Shown piece after piece: positions 56,297-64,000 of a stretch of 64,000 nucleotides of DNA (positions are counted from its first letter, which is position 1; each line of letters starts with the position of its first letter). The notes beneath the pieces are model-generated. The model did not search any database. It was not told where the DNA came from and worked only from the letters and a program-made list of their open reading frames with translations. Location of the stretch: the NCBI GenBank assembly GCA_944325945.1, contig CALVBW010000009.1:1-64000 (forward strand), read 5' to 3'. The stretch comes from Candidatus Gastranaerophilales bacterium. Its GTDB lineage: Bacteria; Cyanobacteriota; Vampirovibrionia; Gastranaerophilales; Gastranaerophilaceae. Both the position numbers and the translations under genes were made by a program.

Positions 56297-58494
56297 TGAA
56301 ATACGCTCTTGCTCTTGTGAATATAAAAGGGCTGGGGGTAAAAACTTTCAGTTATTTAATTCCTGATGAGATGAAGGACAAAATTCAAATCGGTCAGGCG
56401 ATTCTGGTGCCTTTCGGGCGTCAGGGGCTTATTAATGCTTTTTGTGTGGGGTTTTCGGATTATCTTCCCGGCGATTTTAAGGTTAAAAAGATAAGCAAAA
56501 TTCTTGATGAAAAACCGCTTTTTTCCATTGATTATTTAAAATTACTCGAATGGATTGCAAATTACTACTGCTGTGATCTGGTTACTGTTTTGAACGCGGC
56601 AATTCCTTTGAAATTAATTGAAAAAGCTTCAAAAACCGAACAGGCGGTTGAATTTGTACAGTTTGACGGGGCGACAAAGAGGCAAAAAGAGGTTCTGGAA
56701 ATTTTACAAAAATCCGGCAAAATGCCTTTGATTTTGTTCGAACGTCAGGCAAAAACAACGCGTAATACCATTAAAAAACTGGAAGAACTAGGCTGTTTAA
56801 AGATTACGGCGGAAGAATTATACCGCAACCCGCTTGATATATTAAAAATTACGGAAAAAGAACCGCTGTTTGAACTTTCACCCGATCAGCAAAAAGTCTA
56901 CGAAGGGATAAAAAATAAAGCTGAAGGTAATAAAACAATATTATTACATGGTGTTACGGCAAGCGGCAAAACGGAAGTTTATTTTAAATTAATTGACGAT
57001 ACAATCAAAGCAGGTAAAAATGTTTTGTTTCTTGTTCCGGAAATCGCACTTGCATCACAATTAACCAAGCGTCTGGCGAAAAAATTCGGCACTGATGACG
57101 TTGCAATCTGGCACAGCAGTATTTCTGACGGCGAACGTTATGATGTATGGCAAAAATTATACAAAAATGAAATTAAAATACTTGCGGGTGCGCGTTCGGC
57201 TGTTTTTGCGCCATTGCAAAATATCGGCTTAATTATAATTGATGAGGAGCACGAAGGCGCCTATAAACAAACAAATCCTGCGCCAAGATATGATGCGCGT
57301 GTTGTTGCGCGTAAACTTGCCGAATTCCATAACTGTCCGCTTTTATTGGGATCTGCAACGCCCGATATTTCGGTTTACTACAGGGCAGTGAATTCAGGTA
57401 ATCTTTTTGAGCTTAAAAAAAGATATAATGATGCAAAAGTTCCGCCGGTTACCGTCATAAATATGCAGGAATACGGCCGCGCGGCTTACAAAAATGTGAT
57501 TTCCAAACCTTTGCAGGTCGCGATTAATGAAACTTTAGAGAATAATCAGCAGGTGATTTTGTTAATTAACCGCCGCGGGTTTTCAACGTTTACCCAGTGT
57601 CAGGCATGCGGGCATGTGATTGAATGCCCTAATTGCGCTATCCCGATGATCTGGCACGCGCGTGAACAGCGTTTGAAATGTCACTATTGCAACCACAGTG
57701 AAAGCTTTCCTGATTTTTGTCCCGAATGCGGTTCTGACGCTTTGAAAAACAGCGGAACAGGCACCCAGAAGATTGAACAGTATATCAAAGAACTTTATCC
57801 TGATAAAAAAGTTGAACGTATTGACAGCGACATTCTTGTCAGAAAAGGCGAACACATAAGGCTTTTGGAGCGATTTCAAAAGGGAGATATAGATATTCTG
57901 GTCGGCACGCAGATGATTGCAAAAGGTTTGGATAACCCGAATGTTACGCTTGTCGGGGTTATTTCAGCTGATGCAAGCTTTAATCTGCCGGATTTCAGAG
58001 CATCAGAGCGCGGATTTCAGCTTTTGACGCAGGTGGCCGGGCGTGCGGGGCGCGGAGATTTCGCGGGACGTGTGTTTTTCCAAACTTATAACCCTGAATT
58101 TTATGCGCTTGAAAGTGCTAAATCCCAAAATTACGGTGAATTTTTTGAAAAAGAAATTATTGCCCGTGAGGAATTTGATTACCCGCCTTTCAGCCAGATT
58201 ATAAGACTTGTTCTGGCTTGTGAAAACAACTTCCGCGCGGAAAAATCAGCACAGGAGATTGCTTTGAGGCTTTGTACAATGGTTGAAAAATACGGAATAT
58301 CCGAGCGGATTGAGGTTTTGGGCCCCACAAACTGTGTAATCGAGCGGCTCAACGGGCAGTATCGTTTCCAAATCCTTATTAAAAACAAAATGGACGAAAA
58401 AGGTCACAGATTTATTTCAAGTTTTCTGAACAAAATCACAATGCCAAAAGATATTAAGCTCACAATAGATGTGGATCCGCTGGATATTTTATAA
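56296..58494 (+). CDS. priA: Primosomal protein N' (replication restart helicase PriA)
   Basis: 732 aa. The N-terminal DNA-binding domain is followed by the helicase with LLHGVTASGKTEVY (Walker A), IIDEEHEGAYKQ (DEEH), LLGSATPDIS and AGRAGRGDFAGRVFFQTYNPE. Between the helicase lobes are the Cys pairs of the zinc domain: CQACGHVIECPNC, CHYCNHSESFPDFCPECG. Complete. Confidence 0.95.
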   Translation: MKYALALVNIKGLGVKTFSYLIPDEMKDKIQIGQAILVPFGRQGLINAFCVGFSDYLPGDFKVKKISKILDEKPLFSIDYLKLLEWIANYYCCDLVTVLNAAIPLKLIEKASKTEQAVEFVQFDGATKRQKEVLEILQKSGKMPLILFERQAKTTRNTIKKLEELGCLKITAEELYRNPLDILKITEKEPLFELSPDQQKVYEGIKNKAEGNKTILLHGVTASGKTEVYFKLIDDTIKAGKNVLFLVPEIALASQLTKRLAKKFGTDDVAIWHSSISDGERYDVWQKLYKNEIKILAGARSAVFAPLQNIGLIIIDEEHEGAYKQTNPAPRYDARVVARKLAEFHNCPLLLGSATPDISVYYRAVNSGNLFELKKRYNDAKVPPVTVINMQEYGRAAYKNVISKPLQVAINETLENNQQVILLINRRGFSTFTQCQACGHVIECPNCAIPMIWHAREQRLKCHYCNHSESFPDFCPECGSDALKNSGTGTQKIEQYIKELYPDKKVERIDSDILVRKGEHIRLLERFQKGDIDILVGTQMIAKGLDNPNVTLVGVISADASFNLPDFRASERGFQLLTQVAGRAGRGDFAGRVFFQTYNPEFYALESAKSQNYGEFFEKEIIAREEFDYPPFSQIIRLVLACENNFRAEKSAQEIALRLCTMVEKYGISERIEVLGPTNCVIERLNGQYRFQILIKNKMDEKGHRFISSFLNKITMPKDIKLTIDVDPLDIL

Positions 58495-58734
58495 TTCATT
58501 CATAAAATCGTTAATTTCTTTGAAGTCAAAGAAATCTTTCATTGTAATTCCAAGCCCTGTACAGATTTTAATAATTGTATATGCACGCGGCTCTTTCATA
58601 TTTCTTTCAATCTCACTTAATCCGCCTTTAGAAATGCCGCTTTGATATGCAAGTTGTTCCAGCGTTAAATTGTGCTGTTTTCTTAAATCTGCTATTCTTT
58701 GGCAGATTATTTTGTTGAAAGTTCTATTTGGCAT
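58489..58734 (-). CDS. XRE-family HTH regulator
   Basis: 81 aa: ICQRIADLRKQHNLTLEQLAYQSGISKGGLSEIERNMKEPRAYTIIKICTGLGI, a Cro/CI-type HTH with a short acidic C-terminus. ATG 58734 is preferred (the frame runs to 58785). It lies 11 bp inside the 3' end of dxr, so it is co-transcribed with it. Target unknown. Confidence 0.82.
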   Translation of the reverse strand: MPNRTFNKIICQRIADLRKQHNLTLEQLAYQSGISKGGLSEIERNMKEPRAYTIIKICTGLGITMKDFFDFKEINDFMNEL

Positions 58735-59821
58735 AATTTTTAATAAATTTTTTTGTCTTTTCGCGTATGTCTTTGTCGACTTCAAAGATTTCGTCTATTG
58801 TAGGGTTTTGGATAACTTTGTGTTCTGACATCATTTTTTCAACTATTTCGTAGATATTATAGAGCTTGATTTTTCCGTCCAGAAATGCAAAAACAGCTTC
58901 TTCATTTGCAGCATTAAGGCATGTTGTCATGGTTCCGCCTGTTTTGCCTGCTTTGTAGGCAAGTTTTACGCACGGGAATTTTTCAAAATCAGGTTTTTCA
59001 AAGTCCAGCCGCGCAATTTCCGCAAAACTGAAACTTTTTGATTTTATCCCCTCAAATCTTTCAGGGTAAGATATGGCATATTGAATGGGGATGTGCATAC
59101 TTGGCAGTCCTAATTGAGCGATTACACTGCCGTCTTTGTATTCTATTGCGGAATGTACAATGCTTTGCGGGTGAATTACAACTTCTATATCATCATAATC
59201 AAACCCGAAAAGGTGGTGTGCCTCAATGATTTCCAGTCCTTTGTTCATCAAAGTCGCGCTGTCAACAGTTATTTTTTTACCCATATGCCATTTGGGGTGC
59301 GCAAGTGCCTCTTTGACTGTTGCGTTTTTCATATCATCAACGGATTTGTGTAAAAAAGGTCCGCCGGAGGCTGTAATAATTAATTTGTCTACCTGCGAAA
59401 TATCTTTTATGCACTGGTGGATTGCACAGTGTTCGCTGTCGACCGGAATAATTTTTACCCCGTGTTTTTTCGCTTCTCTCATCACAATATCGCCTGCCAT
59501 AACAAGGGTTTCTTTATTTGCAAGCGCTATATTTATGCCGTTTTTTATTGCGGTAAGCGTCGGGCGTAATCCGATTTTGCCTGAACATGCAACTAATATT
59601 ATGTCGTTTTCTTTATCGGAACAGATTTTTTCAAGCCCTTGTTCGCCCAGAACCGTGTATTTTGGTTTGAATTTTTTTGCCTGAGCGTCCAAAAGCTCTT
59701 TATTGTGCCCGCCTGCAAGTGCAATTATTTCAAATTTGTCTTGAAGTTTTTCAAGAACCTCCAGAGCCTGAGTTCCGATTGAACCCGTTGAGCCGATTAT
59801 GCTTATTCTTTTCTTTCCCAT
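58724..59821 (-). CDS. dxr: 1-deoxy-D-xylulose 5-phosphate reductoisomerase
   Basis: 365 aa, second enzyme of the MEP isoprenoid pathway. It has ISIIGSTGSIGTQALEVLE (NADPH loop), ANKETLVMAGDIV, PVDSEHCAIHQCI (catalytic region), TASGGPFL, MGKKITVDSATLMNKGLEIIEAH and PTLTA. It completes a set with ispE and ispF in this window, though the genes are scattered. Confidence 0.95.
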   Translation of the reverse strand: MGKKRISIIGSTGSIGTQALEVLEKLQDKFEIIALAGGHNKELLDAQAKKFKPKYTVLGEQGLEKICSDKENDIILVACSGKIGLRPTLTAIKNGINIALANKETLVMAGDIVMREAKKHGVKIIPVDSEHCAIHQCIKDISQVDKLIITASGGPFLHKSVDDMKNATVKEALAHPKWHMGKKITVDSATLMNKGLEIIEAHHLFGFDYDDIEVVIHPQSIVHSAIEYKDGSVIAQLGLPSMHIPIQYAISYPERFEGIKSKSFSFAEIARLDFEKPDFEKFPCVKLAYKAGKTGGTMTTCLNAANEEAVFAFLDGKIKLYNIYEIVEKMMSEHKVIQNPTIDEIFEVDKDIREKTKKFIKNYAK

Positions 59822-59892
59822 AAATGTATTATATTACAAAGAAAATACGAGGGGTATTTTTTTGTAGGGCAGGTATGCCCAACCTATATGCT

Positions 59893-60963
59893 TTATTTTG
59901 GCAGGCAATCCCAATAACCTTTTGTATTATCCTCAGGACATTCGTCATGCGCTGCATACCAGCTGCAGCCAATACCGTTGCCTGCCTGACTTGAGTCTTT
60001 CCGGCATGGATAGCCCTTTTGTTCTGCTGAGGCTATACATGAAGAATAATGCTGTCCTCCTGACGGATATTTCTCTTCACATTCGGTAATTGCATTTTCA
60101 CGCTCATCATCACTATATATGGAACTTTGCTTTATGGGCTGCAGATAATCATTTTTGTCCATGTGGAAAGAAAATATATCGTGTCCTAAAGCGTTCGGAC
60201 CTTTATCAGGACCGTTCATGTCAAATGTAAATCCGAGATTGCCGCCGTTAATTACCATATCATAACAGCTTCCGTCTGCAAGTAGTTTTCCGGGGTTTGC
60301 TTTGGAGCCTATATCAGTGTACGCTGTATTTTCTTTATTATATGTAACTACGTCATTTTTATATTCACAGGTACCAACCTGTTTAAAATACTTGTTAAAA
60401 ATGGCAAAACATTCCTCTTTATTCGAGTATTCATATTTTCCGGCGTCCGCGTCTATAGTCTTTAATAAAGTGCAATGTGATTTGAAATTTCCGTTTGTTT
60501 CACTTTTGGCTAATAGAACCGCCTGTGAAATTTCTGCATATTTTTTTGTAAACTGAGTTTTTAAAACTTTTTTTTGATAATTTGCCACAAGCGTCGGAAT
60601 GGTCATAGCAGCCACAATGCCGATTATGCCGAGGGTGATAAGCACCTCGGCTAAGGTAAAGGCGGCTTTTTTAGAAGATACTAAGTTACTAAGGCAGTAA
60701 GGCACTAAGAATTTTCTGTGAGCTGCGCTCACTAATTCTTCCCTCCCGCCCTTGAGGGGGAGGGTTAGGGTGGGGGGAATTTTTTTGAGATGCAGCGGAA
60801 AAACCGGACATTTTTCACAAAATCGAAGATTGTGGAAAAAGTAGTCAAACAAGTTCAGGATGACATTCTCATGTTTACTAACCCGACTGTTAATTTTTCT
60901 GTCGGCTTGGTAAAGCCGACCTACAGCTTCAGCTAAGGTAAAAGCCTTGCCTAGTCTGCACAT
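59893..60963 (-). CDS. Type IV pilin-like protein 2 with long repeat-derived leader
   Basis: The pilin core starts near residue 99: KKAAFTLAEVLITLGIIGIVAAMTIPTLV, then a globular domain with eight or more Cys (a likely disulfide-rich head) and DMNGPDKGPNALGHD, a Gly/Asn-rich loop also seen in pilin 1. The preceding residues derive from repeats (GC palindrome PPTLTLPLKGGREE, shared 94-bp block) and even contain a second pilin-like GKAFTLAEAVG. There is no ribosome site near the core; the strong start is at 61013, upstream of a C9 tract. Confidence 0.7.
   Translation of the reverse strand: MCRLGKAFTLAEAVGRLYQADRKINSRVSKHENVILNLFDYFFHNLRFCEKCPVFPLHLKKIPPTLTLPLKGGREELVSAAHRKFLVPYCLSNLVSSKKAAFTLAEVLITLGIIGIVAAMTIPTLVANYQKKVLKTQFTKKYAEISQAVLLAKSETNGNFKSHCTLLKTIDADAGKYEYSNKEECFAIFNKYFKQVGTCEYKNDVVTYNKENTAYTDIGSKANPGKLLADGSCYDMVINGGNLGFTFDMNGPDKGPNALGHDIFSFHMDKNDYLQPIKQSSIYSDDERENAITECEEKYPSGGQHYSSCIASAEQKGYPCRKDSSQAGNGIGCSWYAAHDECPEDNTKGYWDCLPK
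60631..60724 (-). repeat. 94-bp block identical in both pilin genes (copy 2)
   Basis: Exact copy of 54773-54866, about 5.8 kb away and on the same strand. A possible substrate for recombination between the two pilins. Confidence 0.9.
60740..60777. repeat. Solo terminal repeat of the ispE-type element
   Basis: TCCCTCCCGCCCTTGAGGGG followed by GAGGGTTAGGGTGGGGGG is nearly identical to the 37-bp terminal repeat in ispE. Only one end is present here, in frame in the pilin 2 leader. Confidence 0.7.
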
Positions 60964-61013
60964 CGGGGGGGGGCGACTATCTGAACCGCTTTTCGTGCAA
61001 CCTTTTTCAACAT
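60951..61013 (-). CDS. Out-of-frame start of pilin 2, broken at a C9 tract
   Basis: AAAAGGAG sits 7 nt before ATG 61013. The peptide MLKKVARKAVQIVAPPRCAD stops at TAG. With 10 (or 7) C the frame runs into MCRLGKAFTLAEAVG at 60963 and on to the pilin core. A basic leader of this kind is what prepilin signals normally have. Confidence 0.6.
   Translation of the reverse strand: MLKKVARKAVQIVAPPRCAD
60965..60973 (-). repeat. Homopolymeric C9 tract (minus strand)
   Basis: Nine consecutive C on the coding strand between start and pilin frame; same arrangement as the G11 tract of pilin 1. Confidence 0.85.
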
Positions 61014-61068
61014 ATTTAATCTCCTTTTTCCTTTATTAAATATTATTTTTAATAAATTGTCAAGAAAT

Positions 61069-61095
61069 AAAAAAGAGCCCGAAGGCTCTTTTTTA
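61069..61095. terminator. Bidirectional Rho-independent terminator
   Basis: AAAAGAGCC and GGCTCTTTT enclose CGAA; A and T runs on both sides. It ends the hydrogenase operon on the minus strand. Confidence 0.87.
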
Positions 61096-62568
61096 TTTTT
61101 CTATTTTTTCTTCGTTTACAAGGTGTTCGCTTTCGTTTACATAACCCGTTAATTGTTTCAGTGCCTGCTTATAGGCGTTTACGGTGCCGTTTCCGCCCAG
61201 GCAGCCTCCGGGGCATGCCATAACTTCAATCAGGTTGCCGAGTTCGCAAACTCCGTTTTTCGCATATTTTTTCAAATCGCGTATGGATTGTTTATCCAAA
61301 CCGTTAATTATAACAGGATATGTCGGTAGATGTTCCGGCAGCATTGTTTGAACTGCCTTTGCAACGCCGCCTGTTACTGCGTAGTTTCTGGCTTCAGCTG
61401 AAGCTTCCGTTTTGAATTTTGATTCGGAACAATCCGCAACCTGTATTCCTAAAGCTACAAACCATGCACCGAGTTCTTCGTAATTCAATACGTAATCTAC
61501 ATTCGGATTTTGCATTGCCTCTTTACGTTTTGCGTTACACGGGCTGAAAAATACCGTCACAGCATCAGGATGTTCTTTTTTAACAATTTCTGCCGTGTAG
61601 TAAAGCGGGGTTTTTGTGTCTGATCTGAAAGGTTTCATCTCAGGAATATGTTTTTCAACAAGTTCATTGTAACCCGCACAGCATGAAGTTGTCATAAATT
61701 CAGCGCCTGCTTCAAGTCTTTCTTCAAACTCTTTTGCTTCTGTTTTTGTTGTAACATCAGCACCCTGAGCTACTTCATATACATCCGCAAAGCCTAATTC
61801 CATTATCGCTTCTTTTAATTGTGCCGGTGTACAAGGTAATTGTCCCATAATTGCAGGTGCTACCATAGCTATAACTTTTTTGCCGGATTTAATATTTTTC
61901 AATATATCAATAATCTGACTTTTTTCATGGACTGCTCCAAACGGGCATGCCGCAACGCATTTGCCGCATGAAATACATTTTTCAAAGTCGATTTTTGCAT
62001 GGCCGTCTTCACCTTTAGCAATAGCTCCTACAGGGCATGCGTTTTCACAGGGTACAATAATTTTGGTTATTGCATGGTATGGACAAACCTGAACGCACAT
62101 TCCGCAGTTTTTGCATTTTTCCGGATCAATTACCGATTTACCGTTTTGAATGCTGATTGCTCCGAATTTGCAGGTGTTGACACAAGGTCTTGCAACGCAA
62201 CCCTGACAAAGATCGGTTACGTAAATTCTTGAAGGTACGCAGCCCTGGCATGCCGTTGTAAGCACTGTCAGAGGATTTTTTTCAGGCTCTGTACGCTCTA
62301 AAGATTCTTTTGCAAGTGTTGACAATTCAACGCTATCGTCTGCTTCTTCAATCGCCATTCCGAGTCCTGCAACTGCTCTGTCTCTAAGAATAGCTCTTTC
62401 CTTATGTATACAGCATCTGTATGGGACTTCACTGCCTTTCGGTCTCATAGCATAAGGGATTAATCGCGTATTTTCAGGAAAATTGTCGCTTAGATACGCT
62501 TTTATTAATCTTACTAATATTTCACGTTTGAGGTGTGAAGTTTGTTTCGGGGCATTATTCATACTCAT
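61093..62568 (-). CDS. [FeFe] hydrogenase, monomeric multi-cluster type
   Basis: 491 aa. Cys-rich N-terminal iron-sulfur region (CQGCVPSRIYVTDLCQGCVARPC, CKNCGMCVQVC, CISCGKCVAAC: several [4Fe-4S] clusters), then the H-cluster domain. Its three signatures are L1 TTSCCAGY (usually TSCCPxW), L2 FFSPCNAKRKE and L3 EVMACPGGCLGGNG. Cytoplasmic. It evolves or senses H2 with ferredoxin. The neighbouring 2Fe-2S and SpoIIE genes suggest a regulated electron-transfer module. The Pro-to-Ala change in L1 hints at a non-prototypical clade. Confidence 0.88.
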   Translation of the reverse strand: MSMNNAPKQTSHLKREILVRLIKAYLSDNFPENTRLIPYAMRPKGSEVPYRCCIHKERAILRDRAVAGLGMAIEEADDSVELSTLAKESLERTEPEKNPLTVLTTACQGCVPSRIYVTDLCQGCVARPCVNTCKFGAISIQNGKSVIDPEKCKNCGMCVQVCPYHAITKIIVPCENACPVGAIAKGEDGHAKIDFEKCISCGKCVAACPFGAVHEKSQIIDILKNIKSGKKVIAMVAPAIMGQLPCTPAQLKEAIMELGFADVYEVAQGADVTTKTEAKEFEERLEAGAEFMTTSCCAGYNELVEKHIPEMKPFRSDTKTPLYYTAEIVKKEHPDAVTVFFSPCNAKRKEAMQNPNVDYVLNYEELGAWFVALGIQVADCSESKFKTEASAEARNYAVTGGVAKAVQTMLPEHLPTYPVIINGLDKQSIRDLKKYAKNGVCELGNLIEVMACPGGCLGGNGTVNAYKQALKQLTGYVNESEHLVNEEKIEK

Positions 62569-62579
62569 ATTTGTTTTCC

Positions 62580-62840
62580 TTATTTATTTAATTTTTTTTC
62601 AATCGCAGCTAAAACTTTTTCAACTGTTGCTTCTTTAATAACTTCATCATCAACTTTTACATACGGTGCTTTTGAAAATTCCCAGTCAATTGAGCACAAA
62701 CCAAGACATGGAACGCCTGATACATCTACTCTGTCACCGTATTTTTTCGGAACAAGTTCAATTAATTCCTGTAGATTTGCTGAACCCATTACAAAACATG
62801 TTGTCCCTAAACATACTTTAACACTAACTTTTTTGTCCAT
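62580..62840 (-). CDS. [2Fe-2S] thioredoxin-like ferredoxin (NuoE/HndA C-terminal type)
   Basis: 86 aa. CLGTTCFVMGS and CLGLCSI supply the four cluster ligands in the thioredoxin-like ferredoxin pattern (C-x4-C...C-x3-C). In hydrogenase operons such proteins pass electrons between NAD(P)H or ferredoxin and the H-cluster enzyme. Lies between the phosphatase and hydrogenase genes with short gaps, so same operon. Confidence 0.87.
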   Translation of the reverse strand: MDKKVSVKVCLGTTCFVMGSANLQELIELVPKKYGDRVDVSGVPCLGLCSIDWEFSKAPYVKVDDEVIKEATVEKVLAAIEKKLNK

Positions 62841-62857
62841 ACTTTCTATCCTCTCAT

Positions 62858-63994
62858 TTACATATACTGTATGCTTACTTTTTTAAAGTATTTACTTTGC
62901 AGTACTTCTGCAATTTTTTTGATTATATTTTTACGAATTTCTATTTCAACCGGAAGTGCCGGATCATAATGTGCCTGGTTTAGTTTTGCACCAACCATAA
63001 AGTTTATGCAATCACTATCCAATAAAAAGTTTACCAGCTTTCCTGCTGCGTTGTCAATATCTGATGTGCCGCTTTCCAAATATTCTAATGTTTTTGTTAA
63101 GGTTAAAACACCTTCTGTGACAAGATCTACACCATCCATATACGAACATGAAGGAAGTTTACCAATGCTGATTGTTGTATCCATTGTAATTGGTTTATTA
63201 AGTTCTCTTGATATGAGATTTGCGGTTGTCCCTCCGCAGATTGCTTTTTTGCCTTTGAAATTGTCGAACATTCTGGCATATTCGGCATCTTTCGATTGAT
63301 GATACGGCGGGCCGGTGAATATTAAAGATTCTCGCGGGTCACGGAAATATAAAACACATGCGGATATATCATCTTTCGGGCGTCTGTCGGTTTCAATATT
63401 TCGTGCCTGGTTTACAAGATAATGTGACAATTCCGAACTTGAGATGTCAGGATGTTCTTTTAATTTATCCTGCAAAAGTACAATCAGTCCATCGCGTTTC
63501 AAACCCAGTTTTAATCTTCCTCCGCCAAGACCGGCCTGCGTTACTCCGTCAGAACAAAATATAAGTCTGTCACCGAGTTTTAAATCTATTTTATAAATTT
63601 TCATTTTGCGGTTTTTAAAGGTTTTGGATTGAATTATTTCAAAATTCGGTTTTAAAACTTCGTTATTCCTTAACCAGATGAATTCAGGGTTGCCTTCTTC
63701 AACTATTTTTGCGTGCCCGTCATCATTAACATCTATTGCTGAAAAAGTTGAATAGCTTATGTGGCGTACTTTGCATACGGGAAGTGCATTCATTATAATT
63801 TCAGCTGCTTTTCGGATTGATATTTGTTGGTTTTCTATAAATTGCAGAAGCATTGTTGCCGTCATACATGACAATATATTTGCTTTAATACCGCTGCCCA
63901 GACCGTCTGATAACACCGCTATAAGACGGGCTTCATCAGGGTATCTTTTGGATACAAAATAATCCCCATAGGCATTCTGGTTATATTTTTTCAT
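62858..63994 (-). CDS. SpoIIE-type PP2C phosphatase of the hydrogenase operon
   Basis: 378 aa; the gene starts 6 bp from the window edge. The catalytic domain begins NAYGDYFVSKR, has ALSDGLGSGIKANI and DRLIFCSDGV, and ends with DDISACVLYF; these are the metal-binding Asp residues of PP2C. The C-terminal 130 residues (GGTTANLISRELNKPI, YMDGVDLVTEGVLTLTKTLEYL) form an extra domain seen in phosphatases encoded next to [FeFe] hydrogenases. Role inferred: redox- or partner-dependent dephosphorylation controlling hydrogenase expression. Confidence 0.82.
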   Translation of the reverse strand: MKKYNQNAYGDYFVSKRYPDEARLIAVLSDGLGSGIKANILSCMTATMLLQFIENQQISIRKAAEIIMNALPVCKVRHISYSTFSAIDVNDDGHAKIVEEGNPEFIWLRNNEVLKPNFEIIQSKTFKNRKMKIYKIDLKLGDRLIFCSDGVTQAGLGGGRLKLGLKRDGLIVLLQDKLKEHPDISSSELSHYLVNQARNIETDRRPKDDISACVLYFRDPRESLIFTGPPYHQSKDAEYARMFDNFKGKKAICGGTTANLISRELNKPITMDTTISIGKLPSCSYMDGVDLVTEGVLTLTKTLEYLESGTSDIDNAAGKLVNFLLDSDCINFMVGAKLNQAHYDPALPVEIEIRKNIIKKIAEVLQSKYFKKVSIQYM

Positions 63995-64000
63995 TTGACT

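Noticed and set aside
60915-60963. GKAFTLAEAVG in the pilin 2 leader as a separate pilin
   Set aside because: No hydrophobic helix follows; it is next to a GTCGGCTT/AAGCCGAC palindrome and looks repeat-derived.
1-64000. CRISPR array, rRNA operon or replication origin
   Set aside because: No regularly spaced direct repeats, no rRNA sequence and no cluster of DnaA boxes next to dnaA or dnaN were seen.

Overview
The window is about one third GC, densely coded, and carries bacterial housekeeping genes of mixed Gram-negative/cyanobacteria-like flavour: DNA polymerase III delta and delta', PriA, Ffh, MEP-pathway isoprenoid genes (dxr, ispE, ispF), dapB, PC4-like and SLOG-domain proteins. There is no sign of photosynthesis, and there is a fermentative [FeFe] hydrogenase module. 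Two type IV pilin-like genes have the AFTLAEVLITLGIIG-type leader that is very common in gut Gastranaerophilales (Vampirovibrionia/Melainabacteria, the non-photosynthetic sisters of Cyanobacteria). That lineage is my best inference; no marker gene proves it.

Layout. 1-2115: a CsoR-type metal regulator, a GC-rich structured island, an intact small tyrosine recombinase, a 149-bp invertible-promoter-like segment bounded by perfect 23-bp inverted repeats, and a second recombinase paralogue that has lost its catalytic residues. 2122-13391: a surface-glycan operon (glycosyltransferases, three tandem TupA-type ATP-grasp proteins, a PP-loop enzyme, an MsbA-like exporter, a methyltransferase, and an FrhB/pyruvyl-transferase fusion). 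The switch sits at its head, so the locus looks like a phase-variable glycan cluster. 13454-37603: metabolic, repair, translation and signalling genes, including an ispE gene that carries an in-frame 436-bp mobile element encoding a DUF559 endonuclease domain, and a structured MITE-like element at 34185-34432. 37612-45000: HEAT-like, Nudix, HAD, UbiB-like and IspF genes interspersed with small toxin-antitoxin-like loci. 45001-52887: Ffh, MscL with a zinc ribbon, a tRNA-Glu, and small proteins. 52889-53076: an orphan structured RNA. 53077-63994: ROK kinase, two pilin genes preceded by homopolymeric G/C tracts, dapB, priA, dxr, and a hydrogenase/ferredoxin/SpoIIE-phosphatase module.

The most novel-looking system is a four-copy family (18688-18970, 38940-39216, 39235-39520, 44059-44328). 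Each unit has a minus-strand gene for a hydrophobic peptide of about 24 residues (one copy reads through to 44) with a very strong Shine-Dalgarno sequence. Opposing it is a plus-strand RNA of about 100 nt with its own TTGACA-16-TATAAT promoter and intrinsic terminator. All copies share a 15-bp box upstream of the peptide promoter, a 5'-leader arm complementary to the Shine-Dalgarno sequence, and compensatory base-pair changes in the antisense RNA. This is the architecture of a type I toxin-antitoxin system. Three phase-variation-like arrangements occur in the same 64 kb: the invertible segment and two out-of-frame G11/C9 tracts lying between a good start site and a pilin frame.
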